Shown here piece by piece: positions 7,689 to 11,378 of a stretch of 11,378 nucleotides of DNA (its first letter is position 1; every line of letters starts with the position of its first letter). Location: assembly GCA_964537525.1 (NCBI GenBank), contig CAZIAB010000027.1, positions 1 to 11,378 on the forward strand, read 5' to 3'. This stretch comes from CAYMDJ01 sp964537525 (GTDB taxonomy: Archaea > Aenigmatarchaeota > Aenigmatarchaeia > QMZP01). The translations under genes were made by a program, and so were the position numbers. The notes beneath the pieces were generated by a model. That model did no database searches. It was not told the DNA's origin and saw nothing but the letters and a program-made list of their open reading frames with translations.

Positions 7689-7726
7689 GCCAAACCCTCC
7701 GTAATCGTATATATCATTTCGTAAAG

Positions 7727-7876
7727 AGCCCCGGGTGGGATTCCCAGAACCTTGTTCGCGGTCTTGCACCTTTCTTTCCGCGAACGCTTTTGCACGTTTA
7801 CAGGGCAAAAGGGTTCAGTCGGACCCACGACCTCCGCGTTACCAACGCGACGCTCTACCAACTGAGCTACCGAGGC
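7727..7876 (-). tRNA. trnT-GGU: tRNA-Thr(GGU) with a T-loop intron
   Basis: The mature 73-nt tRNA is exon 1 (7876-7818, positions 1-59) plus exon 2 (7740-7727, positions 60-73). The acceptor is GCCTCGG/CCGGGGC (one T-G wobble), the D-stem GCTC/GAGC, the anticodon stem TCGCG/CGCGG with loop TTGGTAA (anticodon GGT), the T-stem GTGGG/CCCAC, and the discriminator T73, common in archaeal tRNA-Thr. CCA is not encoded. A 77-nt intron splits the T-loop between 59 and 60; after removal the T-loop is TCCGACT. Position 55 is C rather than the near-universal T (pseudouridine 55), which is odd. The nearest clear minus-strand TATA (about 7963-7968) is some 90 nt upstream, so a 5' leader is likely. Confidence 0.88.
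7741..7817 (-). other. 77-nt intron of tRNA-Thr at position 59/60
   Basis: A BHB motif can be drawn: outer helix GTGGG/CCCAC (the T-stem), a 4-bp central helix TCCG/TGGG (two G-U pairs), 3-nt bulges ACT and AAT, and inner helix GAACC/GGTTC (7812-7816 with 7747-7751). Cutting after the second bulge nucleotide on each side gives a standard T-loop. Inside are two hairpins: CTTTTGC/GCAAAAG (7805-7811 with 7787-7793), whose loop holds TGTAAACGT, and an 8-bp stem GTTCGCGG/CCGCGAAC (7778-7785 with 7754-7761). It is homologous to the second intron of tRNA-Trp at 8957-9041. No protein is encoded. Confidence 0.8.
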
Positions 7877-8080
7877 CTCAGCTTACAGACGCCTACGGCT
7901 TGGCCAACGCCATGCAGTCACAAAGGCTTAAGCCAAACACGCAGACTATTGAATTGTATAGAATATATGGCGAGGGTTTTAAAAAGAAACCTTTCCTGCG
8001 AAAACCAGCACAAGGTGGCAAACCGTTAGCTTTAAATACCATTATTGTAACTATTTATTAGTAACAAATTGGAGGGTAAC
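7877..8080. promoter_or_regulatory. Divergent spacer: tRNA-Thr leader and promoter of the SLT-like gene
   Basis: No gene is seen in these 204 nt. For the plus strand, TTTAAATACC at 8031-8040 is a good TATA box about 45 nt ahead of ATG 8081. For the minus strand, ATATAT at about 7963-7968 (or TTTTTAAAA at about 7975-7985) would start transcription some 55-75 nt ahead of tRNA-Thr. That leader contains the perfect palindrome GGCTTAAGCC (7925-7934) and short hairpins such as TGGC-GTTG-GCCA. What the leader does is unknown. Confidence 0.45.
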
Positions 8081-8929
8081 ATGAACTTCTACAAGGATGC
8101 TTTAATCCCGATACTGATGGCAGCGACGTTGTCAGGCCCGGGACTGGAGTGCGCCTCGTACGCATCAGCCGACCAAAAAAGGCAGGAGGAAGCCTATGAC
8201 ATAAGCGAAGCGATGCGCGATTTTGAATACATTGACAATGAACAGGCAAGGAAGATTCTCAGGGATAATGGGGTAGACGGCATGGATATACTGGAATACA
8301 TGACAGCATTCCCCTGGACCGATGAGCTGGTAGAGATATGCGAGGAATTCGGCGCTGACAAGGGAAAGGTCCCCCTCTACCAGGCCATAATTCTCGCTGA
8401 ATCCACAGGTAACACAGAAGCATGTTCAGAGGACTGGTATGCAAGGGGACTGATGCAGGTGAGGTATGCCGGGGCATTTGATGAACTATGGCAGTTGGTG
8501 TACAGCGACAAACCGAGATTTGAAAGACTGAGAAGACTCCATCCCAGGATTCATGCCCATTTCAGGGAAGTGTTCAAGGATGTAGAGGATCCCCTGGCCT
8601 TCTGGTTCGATAAGATGGTGCACAAGGACAAGGACACATTTGACCCCGAATTCGGACTTAGGCTGGGAGTTGCGTATCTGGAGATACTGGACAGCGAAGA
8701 CCACCTCCCGGACCCTGAGTATGACGACCTCCTGGCTGTCCTGAAATACCTGAGCGGTCCTACAAAGGTTGCAGAGGATGTTGACAGGGAGATGAAGAAA
8801 GGAAACAATCACATATCAAAGGTAAAGAGTAGGAGGGAGAGCTTCGATAGGATGAACAGGATTGTCGCCAGCTCCATTAAGCAGAAAAACCCAACGGTTG
8901 GAAAGAACTACAAGACCGTGAGGAGATAG
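8081..8929 (+). CDS. Secreted lysozyme-like / SLT lytic-transglycosylase-like protein
   Basis: A 282-residue protein with an N-terminal signal-like hydrophobic segment (about 7-30, ending near ASYASA). A lysozyme-superfamily core follows: AIILAESTGNTEACSEDW (102-119) with the candidate catalytic Glu107, then ARGLMQV (121-127), the SLT GLMQ motif. Further on come FGLRLGVAYLEILDSE (191-206), like the lGa.YL helix, and VLKYLSGPTKV (220-230), in the place of the usual aYNaGpgrV. The order and spacing match soluble lytic transglycosylases, which cleave bacterial peptidoglycan. Archaea lack murein, so the target may be another cell or another glycan. ATG 8081 is preceded by GGAGGG at 8071-8076. The C-terminal ~50 residues are basic and unrecognised. 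The Cys at 24 lacks a proper lipobox. Activity is inferred, not shown. Confidence 0.75.
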   Translation: MNFYKDALIPILMAATLSGPGLECASYASADQKRQEEAYDISEAMRDFEYIDNEQARKILRDNGVDGMDILEYMTAFPWTDELVEICEEFGADKGKVPLYQAIILAESTGNTEACSEDWYARGLMQVRYAGAFDELWQLVYSDKPRFERLRRLHPRIHAHFREVFKDVEDPLAFWFDKMVHKDKDTFDPEFGLRLGVAYLEILDSEDHLPDPEYDDLLAVLKYLSGPTKVAEDVDREMKKGNNHISKVKSRRESFDRMNRIVASSIKQKNPTVGKNYKTVRR

Positions 8930-8956
8930 AGGTAAGAATGAATGGGAACGCTGGGA

Positions 8957-9041
8957 TTCCCAGAACCTTATGCGGTTACTTCCTTGCGGAAGCGGTCTTT
9001 CCGCAAACGCTTTAGCACGTTTACATGCGCTAAAGGGTTTT
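8957..9041 (-). other. 85-nt T-loop intron of tRNA-Trp at position 59/60
   Basis: The BHB reading is outer helix CTGGG/CCCAG, central helix TTCA/TGGG (two G-U pairs), bulges AAA and AAT, and inner helix AACC/GGTT. The internal hairpin CTTTAGC/GCTAAAG (9029-9035 with 9010-9016) carries the same TGTAAACGT as in the tRNA-Thr intron. The second stem TGCGG/CCGCA (9001-9005 with 8971-8975) encloses a 5-bp hairpin closed by a GCAA GNRA tetraloop (8979-8992). Clearly homologous to 7741-7817. Confidence 0.8.
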
Positions 9042-9062
9042 TTTGAACCCAGATAAACCGGT

Positions 9063-9101
9063 ATCCCCTTTCACAGGCCGGGGCCTCAAAGCTCCAGCGA
9101 A
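9063..9101 (-). other. 39-nt canonical intron of tRNA-Trp at position 37/38
   Basis: Outer helix ACCGG/CCGGT (the anticodon stem), central helix CTCC/GGGG, a strand-1 bulge AGT and a strand-2 bulge ATA place the cuts at 37/38. The inner helix TTCGC/GTGAA is slightly irregular, with one extra A. The intron contains TGGAG, complementary to the anticodon region, and a small AGGC/GCCT hairpin. It is unrelated in sequence to the T-loop introns. Confidence 0.75.
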
Positions 9102-9163
9102 CTGGAGCCGGTTAGGATAGCCATTACCTCACGTTCCCATTGTATGAATAGATGGGCGTCAGG

Positions 9164-9173
9164 TTTATAAAAA
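9164..9173 (-). promoter_or_regulatory. TATA-box promoter of tRNA-Trp
   Basis: The minus strand reads TTTTTATAAA, centred about 30 nt upstream of tRNA position 1, the normal archaeal tRNA promoter spacing. Confidence 0.65.
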
Positions 9174-9189
9174 TAACCGCCATGGGCTG

Positions 9190-9200
9190 ATATTTATATC
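9190..9200 (+). promoter_or_regulatory. TATA-box promoter of the pilin-like operon
   Basis: ATATTTATATC is centred about 27 nt ahead of ATG 9222, so the transcript would start at or next to the start codon (leaderless). No ribosome binding site is seen before that ATG, in agreement. Confidence 0.6.
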
Positions 9201-9221
9201 CAGAAACCATAATATTCTAAC

Positions 9222-9626
9222 ATGAGGGGGCAGGCTGCTGTTGAGTATTTCGTTGTGGTCGGTTTAGTGGTGATGTTCATGATACCGCTCTGGGCATACA
9301 TGGTCGCCACTCAGGAGGACATAGGCCAGGAAATCTCCCTCTCCTATGCAAAGACCGCCGCAACCCAGATAGCCGATGCGGCGAGTCTTGTCCATTCCCA
9401 GGGCTATCCGGCAAAGATAAGCATAAGGGTCTACATACCCGACGGGGTGATTAATGTATCCCTTGCCCAGAAGACGGTCAGCTTCAACATAACGTACAGG
9501 AGCCTAGTGACAGACGTCTGGGCAGAATCAAACGCCGAGATGAACGGCACCATCCCTGTAAATGAGGGATACTACAACTTCGATATCCAGTCAATGAATA
9601 CTTATGTCCAGATCAACCAGGTCTAG
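9222..9626 (+). CDS. Archaeal type IV pilin-like protein 1
   Basis: A 134-residue protein starting MRG-QAAVEYFVVVG. This is an archaeal class III signal: basic residue plus Gly before the cut, Gln at +1, and Glu at +5, followed by about 20 hydrophobic residues (to about residue 28). A prepilin peptidase would remove three residues, and the hydrophobic helix would form the filament core or anchor. The rest is an extracellular beta-rich-looking domain with three N-glycosylation sequons (NVS, NIT, NGT). First of three overlapping genes; overlaps the next by 23 nt. Minor pilin or pseudopilin cannot be told from major pilin here. Confidence 0.8.
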   Translation: MRGQAAVEYFVVVGLVVMFMIPLWAYMVATQEDIGQEISLSYAKTAATQIADAASLVHSQGYPAKISIRVYIPDGVINVSLAQKTVSFNITYRSLVTDVWAESNAEMNGTIPVNEGYYNFDIQSMNTYVQINQV

Positions 9627-10008
9627 GGGCCAGGCATCCATGGAATTCATGGTCCTGTTCACGCTTTTCCTAGTGGTTGCGGGGATAGCCCTCTACGCCA
9701 GCATAGACAGGACAACTGACATAACAAAGACCAAGATAGGGGTAGAGGCCAGCTCCCTGGTTTCCAGGATAACCACCACAGTCAATTCAGTCTACCTCCA
9801 GGGCGATGGCTTCTCGACCAGCATGGCCCTCCCATACGATATACTTTCCCTTGACTACAACGCGAGCTTCCAGTCGAACCAGCTGCTTTTAACGGCAGCG
9901 GGCAAACTATATACAGGATACGTGCTCACGGGCAACGTCACGGGCAACCTGACAGCAGGAACCAACACGATAAGGAACAGCGGGGGATGGGTGATTATAA
10001 ATGAGTAA
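9604..10008 (+). CDS. Archaeal type IV pilin-like protein 2
   Basis: A 134-residue protein. After MSRSTRSRG comes QASMEF with Glu at +5, then a hydrophobic stretch to about residue 32 (LFTLFLVVAGIALYAS), so it is a class III prepilin with a 9-residue leader. Three sequons (NAS, NVT, NLT) lie in the C-terminal half. ATG 9604 is inside the previous gene (23-nt overlap) with an in-frame stop just upstream at 9595; no ribosome binding site is seen, so translation is probably coupled. It overlaps the next gene by 8 nt. Confidence 0.78.
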   Translation: MSRSTRSRGQASMEFMVLFTLFLVVAGIALYASIDRTTDITKTKIGVEASSLVSRITTTVNSVYLQGDGFSTSMALPYDILSLDYNASFQSNQLLLTAAGKLYTGYVLTGNVTGNLTAGTNTIRNSGGWVIINE

Positions 10009-10501
10009 GGCTCAGGTGTGGTCATTTGATTTCGCTGTGTCTGTCGTGATATTCTTCTCTGTCGTTGTCATGATACTCTTCTCATGGAACTACACCACCG
10101 CGAAGCACACCGAGCAGGTCCTGTTCAACGAGATGGAGAGCAAGGCCGTAAGCCTGTCAGATTCGTTCATACGGACCAGGGGCTATCCAGAAGAGTGGAA
10201 TTCCTCCGATGTCCAGATAATAGGCCTCGCCGACGACGAGAACGTCCTGAACGAGACCAAGATACTGCAACTGGTCAGCATGCCCTATAACACAATCAGG
10301 GCAACCATGGGAATAATGAACTACAACTTCTATCTCGGCATAAGGTACCTCAACGAGACCGTGATAAGCATGGACGGGACAGACCTGGAGTGCGGGGAGC
10401 ACCCATCCCTCTATTCCAACAGCACGATGATTGTCCCTATAGAGAGGTTCATGCTCTTTGACCACAAGGTAGCGAGTATCATGTTCATTCTATGGCTCTA
10501 A
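10001..10501 (+). CDS. Pilin-like protein 3 with an atypical N-terminus
   Basis: A 166-residue protein starting MSKAQVWSFDFAVSVVIFFSV: a short charged leader, then a hydrophobic helix to about residue 28. The +5 Glu typical of pilins is absent; an Asp sits nearby. This resembles pseudopilin-like proteins seen next to archaeal pilins, but processing is uncertain. Five sequons (NYT, NSS, NET twice, NST) imply an external domain. The C-terminus ends in a hydrophobic IMFILWL. The start has GGTGAT upstream and overlaps the previous stop by 8 nt (ATGAGTAA). Probably part of one surface filament with the two preceding products. Confidence 0.72.
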   Translation: MSKAQVWSFDFAVSVVIFFSVVVMILFSWNYTTAKHTEQVLFNEMESKAVSLSDSFIRTRGYPEEWNSSDVQIIGLADDENVLNETKILQLVSMPYNTIRATMGIMNYNFYLGIRYLNETVISMDGTDLECGEHPSLYSNSTMIVPIERFMLFDHKVASIMFILWL

Positions 10502-10502
10502 A

Positions 10503-10575
10503 CTAAAGTTCAATCTCCAGGTTCTTGTATCATGACCTTTTTACTGATAATCGTGCCGCCCGATGGCCATATGTC
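10503..10575 (-). pseudogene. Decayed 3' remnant of a paralogue of the gene at 10624-10893
   Basis: On the minus strand the last codons read YKNLEIEL-stop, matching the C-terminus YKNLELEL of the apparently intact gene about 120 nt upstream on that strand. Before them GTCAT joins GATACAAGAAC with 5 nt missing relative to the intact gene, and a TGA falls in frame. Further up, TCGGGCGGC and CTGACA also recur. No open frame remains. It looks like a duplicated copy of the gene's 3' end that has decayed. The rest of 10502-10623 shows no gene. Confidence 0.5.
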
Positions 10576-10623
10576 AGATAACATTGACGAATCCTGATTT
10601 GTGACAAAAACGTCAACGAAAAA

Positions 10624-10893
10624 CTATAATTCCAGTTCTAAGTTCTTGTATCTGAGGATGACCCTGTAGCCCATGAGCTTGACCGCCTTCAGCATCGAGA
10701 GGCCGCCCGACTTCCTGTCAGTGAGGTGCTTTATTCCCATATCGATGAGGGCGACAGGCCTCTTGACGTCAAGGATGACGTCGTGCTTCCTCACTCTTAT
10801 CTCGAGAGCTTCCTTTCCGTCAACCCTGAGGGTAAGGCTTGACCTTCCCAGAAAATCCTCGAGAAGCGTCTTGGGCATGGAATCCCCGCTCAT
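10624..10893 (-). CDS. Small conserved-looking hypothetical protein
   Basis: An 89-residue soluble protein, MSGDSMPKTLLEDFLG at its start, with alternating hydrophobic and charged strands in the middle (LTLRVDGKEALEIRVRK, HDVILDVKRPVALID) and a helix-like SMLKAVKLMGYRVILRYKN near the end. No family is recognised. ATG 10893 is chosen because it overlaps the upstream stop as ATGA (10890-10893), the usual sign of translational coupling; an upstream in-frame start at 10956 would lie inside the partner gene. It probably works with the 64-residue partner. Confidence 0.6.
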   Translation of the reverse strand: MSGDSMPKTLLEDFLGRSSLTLRVDGKEALEIRVRKHDVILDVKRPVALIDMGIKHLTDRKSGGLSMLKAVKLMGYRVILRYKNLELEL

Positions 10894-11084
10894 TTCTTCT
10901 TCTTTGCCTTGGGCGGCATCAGGGTGAAGGATATCTCCCCATCCATCTTTACCCAAGCGTCCCCTACCTTGAATTTGACGCCGTCCAGGTTCACCTTCGC
11001 CGTGGCTTCCTTGCCTTCCATTACCCTGAGAAAATTGATAAGAATCTCTTCCTTGTTCTTCACTATCTCCTCGATTACTCCCAT
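10890..11084 (-). CDS. Small hypothetical protein with a basic tail
   Basis: A 64-residue protein: an N-terminal helix-like part (MGVIEEIVKNKEEILINFLRV), a strand-rich part (ATAKVNLDGVKFKVGDAWVKMDGEISFTL), and a PPKAKKKK basic tail. It is the first gene of a two-gene unit, overlapping the next by 4 nt. GAGGGGG precedes ATG 11084 at a suitable distance. Unrecognised; the basic tail could bind nucleic acid or a membrane, but that is a guess. Confidence 0.6.
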   Translation of the reverse strand: MGVIEEIVKNKEEILINFLRVMEGKEATAKVNLDGVKFKVGDAWVKMDGEISFTLMPPKAKKKK

Positions 11085-11110
11085 CTCAATCCCCCTCTGA
11101 TTAAACGTTA

Positions 11111-11185
11111 TGTTGAACCCGGCGGTTCAACAGCCATTGCCCGTTATCAAGACACACGTTCTGCCGGAACCCGCGAAGGGCAATG
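11111..11185 (-). ncRNA. Structured RNA leader (or small RNA) upstream of the two-gene unit
   Basis: Two strong inverted repeats lie between the TATA element and the 64-residue gene: CATTGCCC/GGGCAATG (11178-11185 with 11135-11142), enclosing a GTTC/GAAC hairpin, and TGTTGAAC/GTTCAACA (11125-11132 with 11111-11118) with a 6-nt loop. The minus-strand TATA predicts transcription starting at about 11184, exactly where the first stem begins. It could be a regulatory 5' leader or a separate small RNA. No known riboswitch or C/D or H/ACA layout was recognised. Confidence 0.45.
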
Positions 11186-11203
11186 TTATTAATTAATGGC
11201 ATG

Positions 11204-11215
11204 ATATATATAAAA
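11204..11215. promoter_or_regulatory. Shared, roughly symmetric TATA element of divergent genes
   Basis: ATATATATAAAA is TATA-like on both strands. It lies about 26 nt ahead of ATG 11236 on the plus strand (leaderless-type spacing) and about 26 nt ahead of the first stem of the structured leader on the minus strand. Confidence 0.5.
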
Positions 11216-11235
11216 GTAGCGAGGGTGTATGCTCA

Positions 11236-11378
11236 ATGGTTGAGGACATAATAGTTGGGAGGGACAGGAAGGACCTCGCCGAGCTCGGCAACAAGGGAAC
11301 GGCATTCATAGGCAAGCACATAGTCGGCAAGGGCGAGGAGGCCCACCTCACCAACCCCATAAGGATGGATTTGACGCG
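11236..11378 (+). CDS. herA: HerA-like (DUF87) ATPase, 5' part only
   Basis: The open frame from ATG 11236 runs off the window; 47 codons are visible. The start MVEDIIVGRDRKDLAELG followed by GTAFIGKHIVGKGEEAHLTN and PIRMD resembles the N-terminal HAS-barrel region of archaeal HerA-type hexameric ATPases/DNA translocases, which act with the nuclease NurA in DNA end processing. The Walker motifs are beyond the edge, so the ATPase itself is not seen. A GAGGGTG precedes the ATG, but the promoter spacing suggests little or no leader. Confidence 0.65.
   Translation, partial: MVEDIIVGRDRKDLAELGNKGTAFIGKHIVGKGEEAHLTNPIRMDLT

Larger units (their letters stand above)
8943..9138 (-). tRNA. trnW-CCA: tRNA-Trp(CCA) with two introns
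   Basis: The mature 72-nt tRNA is exon 1 (9138-9102), exon 2 (9062-9042) and exon 3 (8956-8943). The acceptor is GGGAACG/CGTTCCC (7 perfect pairs), the D-arm has AGG/CCT with GG in the loop, the anticodon stem is ACCGG/CCGGT with loop CTCCAGA (anticodon CCA), the variable loop is 4 nt, the T-stem is CTGGG/CCCAG, and after splicing the T-loop is TTCAAAT. The discriminator is A73; CCA is not encoded. Introns of 39 nt (37/38) and 85 nt (59/60) interrupt it. A TATA box at 9164-9173 lies about 30 nt upstream. Convergent with the SLT-like gene, with a 13-nt gap. Confidence 0.88.

Noticed and set aside
7727..7876. tRNA-Thr as a truncated pseudogene or an integration (att) scar
   Set aside because: The missing 3' part (T60, CCCAC, CCGGGGC) is found downstream in exact register and pairs with both the T-stem and the acceptor, and a BHB motif spans the junctions.
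7877..7940. C/D-box guide RNA in the tRNA-Thr leader
   Set aside because: A CTGA lies near the 3' end, but no convincing RTGATGA box C, and no D'/C' pair, was found.
7735..8061. Plus-strand open frame of 108 residues across tRNA-Thr
   Set aside because: It covers the tRNA, its intron and the divergent promoters, has no recognisable protein features and no ribosome binding site.
8081..8170. Lipoprotein signal (Cys24) in the SLT-like protein
   Set aside because: The residues before the Cys (GLE) do not fit a lipobox; an ordinary signal peptide ending near ASYASA is more likely.
7741..9041. Self-splicing (group I or II) introns in the tRNAs
   Set aside because: At 77-85 nt they are far too short, none of the conserved core elements of those classes was seen, and a 4-bp central helix with two 3-nt bulges fits BHB splicing.
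9090..9108. GCTCCAG-TTCG-CTGGAGC hairpin as a terminator or class II tRNA variable arm
   Set aside because: It lies across the anticodon and the 5' part of the 37/38 intron of tRNA-Trp; the rest of the tRNA has a normal 4-nt variable loop.
1..11378. CRISPR array, insertion sequence or transposase
   Set aside because: No regularly spaced direct repeats, terminal inverted repeats or transposase-like protein were seen.

Overview
The window reads as chromosomal DNA of an archaeon. The evidence is TATA-box promoters with short or absent leaders, tRNA genes carrying bulge-helix-bulge (BHB) introns, archaeal class III (type IV pilin-like) signal peptides, mevalonate-pathway genes, and the start of a HerA-type ATPase. 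The small compact genes, the pilin style (RGQAAVEY and AQVWSFDF openings) and the heavily intron-bearing tRNAs suggest a DPANN-type lineage. That placement is an inference; nothing here fixes the phylum.

Layout. (1) 1-2705: a small unknown protein (+), convergent to a two-gene minus-strand unit of an HD-domain phosphohydrolase-like protein followed by a class I SAM-dependent methyltransferase. (2) 2706-6390: a mevalonate cluster. Mevalonate kinase and phosphomevalonate kinase overlap by 8 nt on the plus strand. Mevalonate diphosphate decarboxylase lies convergently on the minus strand, followed by a decayed HAD phosphatase gene wedged between the convergent units. Together the three enzymes would take mevalonate to isopentenyl diphosphate by the classical route, which is the minority route in archaea. 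(3) 6421-7688: a small membrane-anchored unknown and a second HD-domain protein that shares a signature with the first. (4) 7727-9138: two minus-strand tRNA genes, Thr(GGU) and Trp(CCA), flanking a plus-strand gene for a secreted lysozyme-like (SLT-type) protein. Both tRNAs are interrupted in the T-loop between positions 59 and 60 by homologous, highly structured introns of 77 and 85 nt; tRNA-Trp also has a canonical 37/38 intron of 39 nt. (5) 9222-10501: three overlapping pilin-like genes rich in N-glycosylation sequons. (6) 10503-11084: a decayed 3' remnant of a small gene, its apparently intact paralogue, and a translationally coupled partner, preceded by a strongly structured leader. (7) 11236-11378: the 5' end of a HerA-like ATPase gene, divergent from that unit and sharing its TATA element.

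The most unusual feature is the pair of related T-loop introns. They keep the same stems with compensating base changes, both fit a BHB splicing motif, and they look like copies of one intron that moved between tRNA genes. Other points worth checking are a lytic-transglycosylase-like enzyme in an archaeon, twin perfect palindromes at the divergent HD/mevalonate-kinase promoters, and a possible structured 5' leader near the right edge.
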